Shown here: piece by piece, positions 1 to 7,424 of the stretch
How the letters are laid out: every line of letters starts with the position of its first letter
Numbering within the stretch: the stretch's first letter is position 1
NCBI GenBank assembly: GCA_963666945.2
Contig: CAXXRT010000018.1
Span: 1-7,424, forward strand
Source: G963666945 sp963666945
GTDB lineage: Bacteria; Bacteroidota; Bacteroidia; Bacteroidales; Marinifilaceae
Direction of reading: 5' to 3'
Length of the DNA stretch: 7,424 bases
Translations under genes and position numbers: made by a program
Notes under the pieces: generated by a model
Database searches by the model: none
The model's input: only the letters and a program-made list of their open reading frames with translations
Told to the model about the DNA's origin: nothing

Positions 1-517
1 CTGCAATTACTTTTCGACCTCTTATTTCTTCTGCTACTCTTGCTTCTTCCCTCTTATCAGTTACTGTTAGAACTATGACTTCCTTCTCGAAAGCGGATGC
101 AAAGTAAAGGCAATTATCCTTACCAAACAAATATATCCTGCACTATTTTTTAAGGTTTTTCTTAAAGCACTGATTAAATGATCGATTAATTTTAAATTAT
201 TTTTCTGATGAAAAACTTTTTAACTCCAAAGCACTATTTTTTTTGAAAGAATCAGAAAAAACCCCAATAAAACTGATCCCCCAAAGCACCTATTAACTCT
301 AAAATCCGTAAAGAATTCTTTACACAAAATATAAAATAGTTGAAAGAACATGCATAAACACCACCTATCCTAACTAAATTTTATCTTCAACCATACTAAC
401 ATTTATATATAAAGCCTAAAATATCCGGAAAGAGAATACTTGGGAAAGTCTAAGTAAGGTTCCAAATAAGAGGAAAAGTAGATAAGGTTAAGATTGTTGA
501 GTCTCACCGCTAAATCC
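1..517. other. Stretch with no supported gene (left edge)
   Basis: No reading frame here can be defended. At the extreme left (about 1-107) both strands are open: on the plus strand a short frame ends at TAA 105-107, and on the minus strand a Lys/Glu/Arg-rich frame runs off the edge without an ATG. Neither resembles a family I know. On the minus strand, bases about 96-128 read TTTG, a spacer of about 17-20 bases, then TTACTTTGC, which loosely resembles the Bacteroidetes promoter (TTTG / TAnnTTTG). It could drive a gene lying left of the window, but the match is imperfect. Bases 120-300 are very A/T-rich and hold short repeated words: GCACTATTTTTT at 140-151 and 231-242, and CCAAAGCAC at 226-234 and 281-289. 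Bases 300-517 show nothing recognisable: no tRNA, no rRNA, no strong hairpin. Confidence 0.5.
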
Positions 518-757
518 TTATACTATATAGCCAGTAGTTACCAAAGATATTTTCGTTAGATATCCGTTAGCCCCATATTCATAAGCTATCTCTTTAGTAC
601 ACACCCCCAAGGAGTTCATTTTCCACTCTCCCTCTTTCAAACTACAACACCCTTTCCCCTTACTTACTGTTTCTACAGTAACATAAAGGAAGTACAAATG
701 AAACAAAGACCAAGCATAAACGTGAAGGATTCTTCGAAGTTGATACGAAGATGACAA
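518..757 (-). CDS. Doubtful small ORF, unknown function
   Basis: A 79-codon frame downstream of the thioredoxin-like gene on the same strand. I do not recognise it. The only start giving this length is TTG at 757-755, so the true start is uncertain; an internal ATG exists in the second half. The first 30 or so residues include a moderately hydrophobic stretch (AWSLFHLYFLYVTV), followed by a short Cys-containing polar region (KGKGCCSLKEGEWK) and a C-terminal part that reads like ordinary protein. In an overlapping frame there is a more signal-peptide-like stretch (MLGLCFICTSFMLL), so this could be a frameshifted small secreted protein, as other genes in this window are frameshifted. It could equally be a chance frame. 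No promoter or ribosome-binding site supports it. Confidence 0.22.
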   Translation of the reverse strand: MSSSYQLRRILHVYAWSLFHLYFLYVTVETVSKGKGCCSLKEGEWKMNSLGVCTKEIAYEYGANGYLTKISLVTTGYIV

Positions 758-783
758 GAAGAAAGTACGAGGAATGTACCTTG

Positions 784-1240
784 TTATTCTCCTTTCGGTT
801 TTTCTTCAATTTCAGCATCGTGCCTCTCAAGAGCCGTTTTTCCCAGCTTTATAAAATCAGGTGCTGATCTTCCCCCTAGTTTTCTCATTATGAGTTTCCC
901 GTTGTAATCAAGGTATAAAAAGGTAGGATAACCATCTACTTCGAATTTCTTTTGTAATTTCTTCCCTTCTTTGCTTTCCATGTCTATCTTCACATTCACA
1001 AAATTCTTGTTGTAAAATTCCCCGACTTTAGGATCTGTGAAAATTTCTTTTGCCATTCTCTGGCATGGGACGCACCATTGAGTATAGCAGTCAACAAAAA
1101 CAAGTTTATTCATTTCCTGGGCTTTTTTAATAGCCTCATCAAGGTTTGGGTTTTTCAAACTTTATGCCTTTATTATATTTCTGGGAGAATGATAAAAAGC
1201 ATATTGACAATAGAGCTATAACAGAAATTATTCGTTTCAT
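784..1240 (-). CDS. Exported thioredoxin-like protein (WCVPC), frame broken once
   Basis: Small secreted thioredoxin-fold protein, expected to do thiol-disulfide chemistry on the periplasmic side. The start is ATG at 1240-1238. Residues 1-19 form a Sec signal peptide (MKRIISVIALLSICFLSFS, likely cleaved before Gln20). Cys14 sits in a poor lipobox (LSIC), so a lipoprotein is less likely. The frame then stops just past a run of five A (plus-strand T run 1151-1155). Removing one base joins KYNKGIKFE to NPNLDEAIKKAQ and gives 151 codons plus stop with no remainder. Downstream are the active site WCVPC (Cys56 and Cys59, bases 1063-1074) and the cis-proline motif GYPTF (Pro105). The charged tail ends KPKGE. 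Without the repair, the catalytic part would start internally and lack its signal peptide. The leader is A/T-rich with no clear Shine-Dalgarno. Family-level assignment is firm; substrate and partner are unknown. Confidence 0.85.
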
Positions 1241-1287
1241 AATATCTTCGATTTATAAAGTATATAAGTTAATTTACCTTTAACATA

Positions 1288-1304
1288 GATAGTTTACAAC
1301 TATC
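1288..1304. repeat. 17-bp perfect palindrome upstream of thioredoxin gene
   Basis: Seven-base arms GATAGTT and AACTATC flank a three-base centre. The site lies about 48 bp upstream of the ATG at 1240, inside the 175-bp gap between the two thioredoxin-fold genes. Its position fits an operator for the downstream gene or a small hairpin in its 5' leader. Seven-base arms can arise by chance in DNA this A/T-rich, so function is only suggested. Confidence 0.4.
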
Positions 1305-1363
1305 AAAGAGTGATATATAAGAAAGAAACCAATATATTACCTTCCCATTAAATAGAAAAGTTA

Positions 1364-1403
1364 ATTCCGGAAAACAACTCCCTGGTTAGTTACCTTCCGG
1401 AAT
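1364..1403 (-). terminator. 16-bp hairpin, likely terminator of the lipoprotein gene
   Basis: It begins 13 bases after the stop of the thioredoxin lipoprotein. Arms are 1364-1379 and 1388-1403 with an 8-base loop. Nine outer pairs are perfect (ATTCCGGAA with TTCCGGAAT), followed by three G-U wobbles and four more Watson-Crick pairs. The wobbles form only in RNA made from the minus strand; in plus-strand RNA they would be A-C mismatches. The structure is therefore directional and agrees with the gene's orientation. The downstream sequence (TAACTTTTCTATTT) is T-rich but not an uninterrupted T run, so an RNA-stabilising or processing hairpin is also possible. Confidence 0.6.
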
Positions 1404-1415
1404 CGGAGTATTCAG

Positions 1416-2584
1416 CTATTTCTTCATTAGTTCGTCTAGTTTGTCGTAGAGATCCGGGGATTCACCCACATATGTCTGAACAACCATACCTTCAGTATCG
1501 ATAAGAATATATGTTGGATACCCGGTAACAGAGAACATTTTCACATAGTCTTTATCCCCTTCTCCATTAAGAAGATTGATCCAGATCATATTATTTTCCT
1601 CAACCACACCGGCGACATAGTCAACACCCCTGGACTCATTACAGGCAATACTAACATATTCTATTTTTCCCTTGTATTTGTTATAATATTCCAACATTTG
1701 AGGAACACCCCTGATACACCATCCGCACCATGTTCCCCAGAAATCGAGAACAAACGTATTTTCCCCTAAGATCTGAAAGACGGAAATTAGTCACCATTTA
1801 TATCGTTATCAACAATATCCGGAACCACAGCACCTGTCTGAGTTTTTTTATACCCACTGACCATTATACCAAGTTTCTTTCCAAAGAATTCCTTTTTAAT
1901 ACTATCTGAAAGCTTATCGTAGAAATCAATAACCTTTCCCCTGTCTCTTTCGAAAAGCATCCGGTAGGCAGCATATTGAGAATCAGGATTATTCTTTACA
2001 AAGTCCTCTTCAATTTTGCGAATCTTTTCCTGGAGTTCATTAAACTGGTCAGATACTTCATATGAAGGAAGCATATCATCACCACCATGTTCAGCTTCGT
2101 AGACCTTTTTATAATATGCGTTATAATCTTTTATTCTTTGTCCGGTAAGCTCTTCCATAAGATCGGCATATTTATGCCTTACTTTACTAAACTCCTCATT
2201 AATAGGAGAACCACTAACATTACACTCAACAGAGAAGAAACGATGTTTTGCATTAACTTCGAGTTTATCACCCGGTTTAACGTACATTTCAATATTACAA
2301 GACTGGTCTAAAGGAAGGAATCGTCCACTGTAAAGTTTAATTTTTGTTCCCGGGGAAATAATCAATGTCCTATTACCGGGGATATTGGTTTTATATACAA
2401 ATTTTCCTTTTCTGTTAGTTACTATAACATCCTCCGTAATAACTCCATCACCTTGCAGTGTAACATATAAAGTATCTCTTTCAAGTCGTTCAATCTGCCC
2501 CTTAATGACTAAATTGTGTTTTTCGGCTTTCTTACATCCCAAAAAAGATACCGTTACTAAAACAGCAAATAATAATATTTTCAT
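1416..2584 (-). CDS. DUF4369-like / TlpA-type thioredoxin lipoprotein (CGWC), frame broken twice
   Basis: Membrane-anchored periplasmic thiol-disulfide protein of the TlpA/AhpC-TSA type common in Bacteroidetes. The start is taken as ATG at 2584-2582 rather than an upstream in-frame TTG, because it places a lipoprotein signal directly at the N-terminus: MKILLFAVLVTVSFLGC, lipobox FLGC with Cys17. Residues about 24-125 are beta-rich and resemble DUF4369; about 130-245 are helical and charged. The redoxin domain starts near 251 (GAVVPDIVDNDINGD). The frame then stops at 1787. Discounting one extra base within 1786-1789 and one within 1752-1754 restores NFRLSDLRGKYVVLDFWGTW and then C-G-W-C (Cys286 and Cys289, bases 1716-1727). 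The cis-proline motif GYPTY follows further on. The repaired length is 388 residues with no remainder. As written, the gene yields an inactive protein that lacks the catalytic motif. Upstream is the exporter terminator, so it probably has its own promoter, which I could not identify. Confidence 0.85.
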
Positions 2585-2712
2585 ATTGCGCAATTTTTAC
2601 ATTATACTTAATTCCAACATCTTAAAACATACAATTATGTATTAGATTTCTGCATATAGGTATTACGCAATGAAGGGGCTAATTGTTAGGGTTAATATGC
2701 TATACTATATAA

Positions 2713-2741
2713 AAGGCGGCACCAGATTAATATGCCGCCTT
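2713..2741 (-). terminator. Intrinsic terminator closing the exporter unit
   Basis: Perfect 9-bp inverted repeat, AAGGCGGCA (2713-2721) and TGCCGCCTT (2733-2741), with an 11-base loop. On the minus strand the second arm runs into four T then ATATAG. It is strikingly GC-rich for this window and starts 25 bases after the stop of exporter copy B. It could also weakly stop plus-strand transcription, since A/T-rich sequence lies on both sides. It separates the exporter genes from the lipoprotein gene. Confidence 0.85.
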
Positions 2742-2766
2742 AAAGTTTTATTAATAATTAAAGACC

Positions 2767-5059
2767 TTATTGTCTTTTCCTACGATATAGTAAACCCGCA
2801 CCAAGTAAAAGAATTAATCCAGGGAAAATAAACCGGAAAAAAGTTTTTACGTAAGAGGCATTAGATCTTTTAAAAAATATAGCATCGTCGGGAGAATTTG
2901 GTCTACTAGTATCTATAGGATACTGGTTGTAGGACAACCATTCAAACATACCAGGTATAAAAGAAAAGTTTGCAGCTTTAATACCCATATGGTTACGCGA
3001 CAATTCACCATTAGAAATAAAATCAGAGTCACCAAGTAATATCACTCTTTGTTCTTTACCGTCCATTTTTCTGCTAAGAGCAAGAGCAATAGGCCTAGAT
3101 TTTTCCACCTCCCCAGCTTTATTATTCATTATCACAGTATCATCCATAAAATTGGTTGTTTCCAGTTCGCTCCAACTCCCCTTGTTGTTAGTCACAAGCA
3201 AGGGAGTCATCTCAAACCCCTTATCCTCGACACAAGACAAGCCAGCAGCCCCCTCCATGGCAATTTTATAACCATATCTACAAGTAGTGAATATTCTACT
3301 GGAAATATTCTTTGTTTCCTTAGTTATATTAGCAGCTATAAGATTTGGTTTCATATCTTTCTGAGGTTGGACCAGAACACCAGGTTCCAAAGATACACCA
3401 AACTTATTAAACAAAGGATTAGCTATTGATTTACGGTCCACATCAGAGGAAATAATTAAATTTCCGCCACGAGCAATATATTTATTCCAATATTTCAAGT
3501 TCATCATCAGAGAAAGCCTTTCTTATATCTGAGATAACAACAATATCGATATCATCAGGAATATCATTGTTTAAAGACAAGTTGACACCATCGAAACCCT
3601 GATTCATTAAAGACGATCTGAAATGCACGTTATTCACGAACATACTATAGTCCTTATCCCTTGTTCTTTCAATGCTTCTCTCCCCATGCCCGACAAGGAA
3701 GCCAACCCTGGGAGCTTTAACTATAAACCTTTTAAAAGCCGCAGTTACCTCCGTCTCGGAAGGATGTTTTCTGGAATCGTCGAACAAACGCAAGAATATC
3801 TTTTGTCCATTCTCCCTTTTAACCACACGCACAAAACGGTTACCCTCAGGAGAAAGATCAATAATCTTCTTAATCTCCTGAGGAGAAAGGAACATATCGA
3901 AATCATAGCCATAAACCTTACACATACTTTTCACAATCTCCTCTTCAGTCATTCCCGGATAACGTTTATAAAGAGAAGGATCATTTACCTTATCGTAATA
4001 ATACACATATTTCATTTTAATTTCAGGCTTAAAACGCAGATATTGTTTAAAACGTTCCCTGTCGAAATTCAGAGATCGGGGACTTCCATGATAAAAATCC
4101 TCATCGAGTAGATTACAGTAAGTTGTGATAGTCATCCCCCCATCAAGTTTTTCCACAACCTCCTGACTATTAGGAGTAAGAGTATTCCTTTTAGTAATGG
4201 TTGTATCGTAATACGACATTAATGTAGGTCTAGAACTCATATATCCAAGCATTACGGCAAACAAAACAACCACGCTATATTTTGCCAAAGCCAAAAAGAA
4301 AGAAGGCTTTTTAGTAGCAGAATTCAGCTTTAGAATACTTAAAGAAACAAAAAGCATGATAACGATAAGGAAGTACAGTACATCCTCGCTACATATTAAA
4401 CCCTCCAGAAGTTCTTCGACCCTTCCGGAAATTGACAGCCAATATGTTATCTCCCTGACAAAAGCTATTTCCTGTCCAATCCCCCCTATAAAATTAAGAA
4501 TAGCAAGCACAGCAAGAGTACCCGTTGCCGCAACCACCTGGTAGGAAGTCAGGCAAGACATAAAAAGACCAATAGCAGCGTAAGAACATATTAACAGATA
4601 CATTCCCAGAAGAGCAGACAAAACCAATGGAAATTCAATATCTTTTACAGTAAAGCCAGCAAAACTAATTATAGGAATAAGCAGCACTACTAAAAGCAGG
4701 CAATATAAAGCCATGGCGAAATACTTACCAAGAATAATCTTCACATTAGTAATAGGAGAAGAGAAAAGAAGTTTAATAGAACCAGAACCTATCTCCCTAC
4801 TCATTAATCCCATAGTAAGAAGAGGGATATATAAATATAAATTATTAAGCAAGCCCTTAAAAAGGCTATGACCGGCAAGTAAACTAGTAGTCACACTACG
4901 CAAGCCATAACCAAGATCCTGACTCTTAAGGCATCGGGCAAAGGTATCAGAGAAATCCATTCCCGCCTGGAAAGCAAAAGCAAGCAGCACAAACCATGCT
5001 ACGGGAGAATAAAACAGAGTCAGCAACTCTGTTCTTGCTATTCGATATATCGTTTTCAT
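2767..5059 (-). CDS. Fused GldF-like permease / GldG-like ABC exporter subunit, copy B, one frame break
   Basis: Membrane part of an ABC-2 type exporter, fusing a GldF/NosY-like permease to a GldG-like auxiliary domain (ABC_transp_aux family). The start is ATG at 5059 (MKTIYRIARTEL), preceded by an A/T-rich leader. Membrane segments lie near residues 15-35, 67-87, 112-136, 143-170, 175-196, 227-245 and 254-275. The ABC-2 signature EIGSGSIKLLFSSPIT (89-104) sits between the second and third. The extracytoplasmic domain spans about 279-735 and holds GHGERSI (458-464) and GDSDFISNGE (about 676-685). A last helix near 739-759 precedes YRRKRQ. The open frame stops at 3482 after 525 codons. Removing one C of the pair at 3487-3488 restores EILNKYIARGG, which aligns with EKLNNFIDRGG in copy A and gives exactly 763 codons plus stop. 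If the break is real, the product loses a third of its GldG domain and the C-terminal anchor. The ATPase partner is not in the window, and the substrate is unknown. Confidence 0.88.
4545..4576 (-). repeat. 32-bp exact repeat shared with exporter copy A (6972-7003)
   Basis: The longest identical block I noticed between the two exporter copies. It encodes GLFMSCLTSY, the end of the fourth membrane segment. It lies in the same orientation as its partner at 6972-7003, about 2.4 kb apart, as expected for a tandem duplication. It could serve as a site of recombination or of assembly confusion between the copies. Confidence 0.75.
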
Positions 5060-5089
5060 ATAATTTTGTTTATTATCTATTGTCTTATA

Positions 5090-5156
5090 GAATTCACCAT
5101 GATTTTATAATCATTAAACCAAGTATATTTAATAACATTAAAATCATGGATAGTTC
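5090..5156. repeat. Large inverted repeat between exporter copies
   Basis: Fills much of the 134-bp spacer between the stop of copy A (5194) and the start of copy B (5059). The core arms CCATGATTTTA (5097-5107) and TAAAATCATGG (5139-5149) are perfect over 11 bp. A second matching block, TTAAA, lies at the inner ends (5114-5118 and 5128-5132), and partial matches continue outward to 5090 and 5156. There is no T run after it in the minus direction and it is A/T-rich, so it is not a classic terminator. It may be an mRNA processing or stabilising hairpin, a leader structure controlling copy B, or a binding site for a dimeric regulator. Confidence 0.5.
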
Positions 5157-5193
5157 ACGTAATCTAAATATTGAATTAAAGACTAATGCATTT

Positions 5194-7424
5194 TTACGAT
5201 CTCTTTCGGGAGAACCAGATGAATGCACCGGAGAATGCAAGTAACAAAGGAATAAAACCCATGAAACACATTTTCACAAAAGAGGCATACTCGTCGCCGA
5301 TACTAAGAACATTATCGACAGGATCAGGACGGCGAGTATCGATAGGATATTCACCATAGCTCATCCAGTCGAATATACTAGGTATTAAATCCATGTTAGC
5401 AGCCCTGAACTTAGACCTGGAACGCATTAATTCACCGTTACTAATAAAATCCGAGTCCCCGAATAACAATATTCGCTGTTCTTTTTCCCCTATATTTCGA
5501 GTAAGAGCCAAAGCAGCCATAAATGATTTCTCAACTTCACCCACAGAAGTATTTAATTCAGTCTTACCATCATTGAAATCATTTGTTTCCAGTTCATTCA
5601 GCTATCCTTAGCATTACTTACAACAATAGGAGTCACCTTAAAACCCTTATCCTCAACGCAAGATAAGGCAGCAGCCCCGGCATAGCTATTTTCCTTTTCC
5701 TGGCAATTGCCATTTCCATACGGAAGATAAATTTATAGTCTCCTTAGTAATATTTCCGACAATAATTAGGAGTTATATCTTTAATTTTCTGAACAATAGT
5801 CCCTTTATTCATCTTAATACCTAATTTCTTGAGCACAGGATTTATTAAATCCTGACGACCAGGTTCCCCGGTAACAATCATATTACCCCCCCTGTCAATA
5901 AAATTATTTAATTTCTCAATTTCATAATCCTTAAGAGGATCCCTTAGATCGGCAATAACAATAACAGAGATATCCGAAGGAATCTCTTCATTTTCCGAGA
6001 TAGTAAAATTAAAAGGATCAAAGCCCTGATTCAGCATAGAGTTTCTATACCATTTATTAATAACAAAACTGCTATAATCCCTCTCCCTGTTTCTTGTTAT
6101 TGACCTCTCACCATGCCCAGTCAGAAAACCAACTTTAGGAGACTTCACAACCAAACGTTTTAAAGCCGCAGATATTTCTGTTTCATTAGGATGTTTAAGG
6201 TTATCGTCATACAACCTCAGCCATGTCTTCTGTCCATTTTCCCTGATAAGCTGACGAACGAACTTATTCCCTTCAGGCCTAAGATCAATAATCTTTTTAA
6301 TCTCAGAAGGAGGCATAAACAAATCGAAATCAACATCGGCAATATCAGCCTTCTTTCTGGCAATCTCCTCATCAGTCATATCGGGATACTTCTTATACAG
6401 AGCAGGATCGTTCACCTTATCGAAGTAATAAACATACTCCATCTTTATTTCCGGTTTAAACCTTAAGTACTGATCGAAACGTTCAGCATCATAATTCTTA
6501 GATCTGGGGAAACCAGAATAGCAATTCTCATCCAAAAGATTCACATAAGTTCTGATAGTCAAATCCCCATCCATCTTTTCCATTATATTCTGACTTTCCT
6601 TTGACAAAGTATTCACCTTAGCATAAGTCGCATCATAGTAAGATTTCATAACAGGTCTGGAGCTCACATATCCCAATAAAACAGCAACCAAAGTAACAGC
6701 AACGTATCTTGAAACGTTTGACAGCAAGGAATAATTTTTAAGTCCCGAGTTAAGCTTAATAATACTGAACAAAACAAAAAGAGAAATAACAATAAGGAAA
6801 TATAGTACATCTTCACTACAAACAAGCCCAATAATAAAATCATTAGCCCTTCCCCCTATAGAAAGCCAGAAAGTAATATCCCTGACAAAATCGATACTCT
6901 GAGCAATACTACCCACATAGTTTAGTATAGCAAGCACAGCAATTGTCCCCATAGCAGCCACCACCTGATAAGAAGTCAGGCAAGACATAAAAAGACCAAT
7001 AGCCGAATAAGCACAAATAAGTAAAAACATACCCAGCAAGCCAGACAAAACCAAAGGCATAGCAAAATTATCTACAAGAAAGAAGTAAAAACAGCCGGCA
7101 GGAGAAGAATTAAAATAAGTAAGAAGCAATAAGCCACCATTGCCAGATACTTACCAAGAATAATTTTAGCATTAGTGATAGGCGATGAATAAAGTAGTTT
7201 AATAGATCCACTTTTAATTTCCTACTCATAAGCCCCATTGTTAAAAGAGGGATATAAAGGTAAAGATTAGGCAACATAGCAGTAAATACCCCATGCCAGT
7301 TATTCGAAAAAAGATTAGCGGTAATATTCCAAAGATCGTAGCCAAAGATTTAGCCTCCATTCTCTGAGTAATAATATCAGTAAATTCCATATAACCTGGA
7401 AAGAAAAAATAGCAAGAACCAACC
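5194..7424 (-). pseudogene. Fused GldF/GldG-like exporter subunit, copy A, multiply frameshifted and cut by the right edge
   Basis: Tandem paralogue of copy B; 47 of 66 residues are identical in the block starting KIIDL and ending GHGERSI (hand count). It enters from the right edge already inside the first membrane segment (LVLAIFSFQ), so roughly 20 N-terminal residues are missing. The longest open piece is 7129-5744, covering membrane segments and most of the GldG-like domain. The last piece carries GDSDFISNGE and the C-terminal helix, ending at TAA 5196-5194. Between them the reading survives only by changing frame near 7395, 7342, 7221, 7075-7129, 5760-5767, 5722, 5675 and 5601. All are net losses of one base except 5760-5767, which fits two. 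Six of them fit a shortened C or G run. Protein conservation continues across every break, and no stop occurs in the 1.3 kb between 5770 and 7070. It is either a young pseudogene or an intact gene damaged by sequence errors. Confidence 0.8.
6972..7003 (-). repeat. 32-bp exact repeat shared with exporter copy B (4545-4576)
   Basis: Partner of the block at 4545-4576, encoding the same membrane-segment end GLFMSCLTSY. It lies in the intact central part of copy A. Confidence 0.75.

Noticed and set aside
1..107. Plus-strand open frame ending at TAA 105-107
   Set aside because: Short, Ser/Thr/Leu-rich, cut by the window edge and not recognisable as any protein end.
731..751. Hairpin TCTTCG / CGAAGA after the thioredoxin-like gene
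   Set aside because: Only six pairs, no T run in the minus direction; too weak to call a terminator.
2585..2593. TTG start nine bases upstream of the lipoprotein ATG
   Set aside because: The ATG at 2584 gives a textbook lipoprotein signal peptide; the TTG only adds three residues.
2629..2642. Palindrome ATACA-ATTA-TGTAT upstream of the lipoprotein gene
   Set aside because: Five-base A/T-rich arms are expected by chance in this composition.
2087..2645. Two plus-strand open frames of 74 and 86 codons
   Set aside because: They lie antisense to the lipoprotein gene, which has a lipobox and a continuous family-like sequence.
3049..3429. 126-codon plus-strand open frame
   Set aside because: Shadow of the C-terminal third of exporter copy B; the minus-strand reading holds the conserved motifs.
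3623..4111. 162-codon plus-strand open frame
   Set aside because: It is antisense to the GldG-like domain of copy B, whose minus-strand frame is conserved with copy A; no family resemblance of its own.
4356..5611. Short plus-strand frames over the copy B permease start, the spacer and the copy A 3' end
   Set aside because: Antisense or spacer frames without recognisable motifs or conserved counterparts.
6191..6466. 91-codon plus-strand open frame resembling the antisense frame at 3623-4111
   Set aside because: The resemblance follows from the duplication of the minus-strand gene beneath it.
1..7424. CRISPR arrays, tRNA, rRNA, transposase genes
   Set aside because: No regularly spaced repeats, cloverleaf-like or rRNA-like sequence, and no transposase motif seen on either strand.

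Overview
The window looks like AT-rich chromosomal DNA of a Bacteroidota member, probably order Bacteroidales. Three things point there: a GldF-like permease fused to a GldG-like domain, a DUF4369-type lipoprotein with a C-terminal thioredoxin fold, and start codons preceded by A/T-rich leaders without clear Shine-Dalgarno sequences. Every gene I can support lies on the minus strand, so transcription runs from high to low coordinates.

Layout in the order of transcription. (1) 7424-5194: copy A of a fused ABC-2 permease / GldG-like exporter subunit. It runs off the right edge and is broken by at least eight small indels. (2) 5193-5060: a 134-bp spacer with a large inverted repeat. (3) 5059-2767: copy B of the same fused protein, 763 residues once one extra base is discounted. 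(4) 2741-2713: a convincing intrinsic terminator that closes the exporter unit. (5) 2584-1416: a lipoprotein with a DUF4369-like N-terminal domain and a TlpA/AhpC-TSA thioredoxin domain (CGWC), with two one-base frame breaks just before the active site. (6) 1403-1364: a 16-bp hairpin, likely a terminator. (7) 1240-784: a small Sec-exported thioredoxin-like protein (CVPC), with one frame break between signal peptide and catalytic domain. (8) 757-518: a doubtful small reading frame. (9) 517-1: no supported gene.

The two exporter copies are tandem paralogues, about 70% identical in the best-conserved block by hand alignment. They would be the membrane and extracytoplasmic parts of an ABC exporter. 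The ATPase is not in the window and may lie upstream, beyond base 7424. The two thioredoxin-fold proteins should act on the periplasmic side in disulfide chemistry. They are separated from the exporter genes by a terminator and need not share its function.

The dominant oddity is the frame breaks. All four recognisable genes are interrupted, nearly always by one base, mostly by a change in the length of a short single-base run, while the protein reading stays conserved on both sides. That fits sequencing or consensus error better than decay, though real loss of the redundant copy A cannot be excluded. I did not find a convincing undescribed system; the tandem fused exporter and the hairpins are the most distinctive elements.
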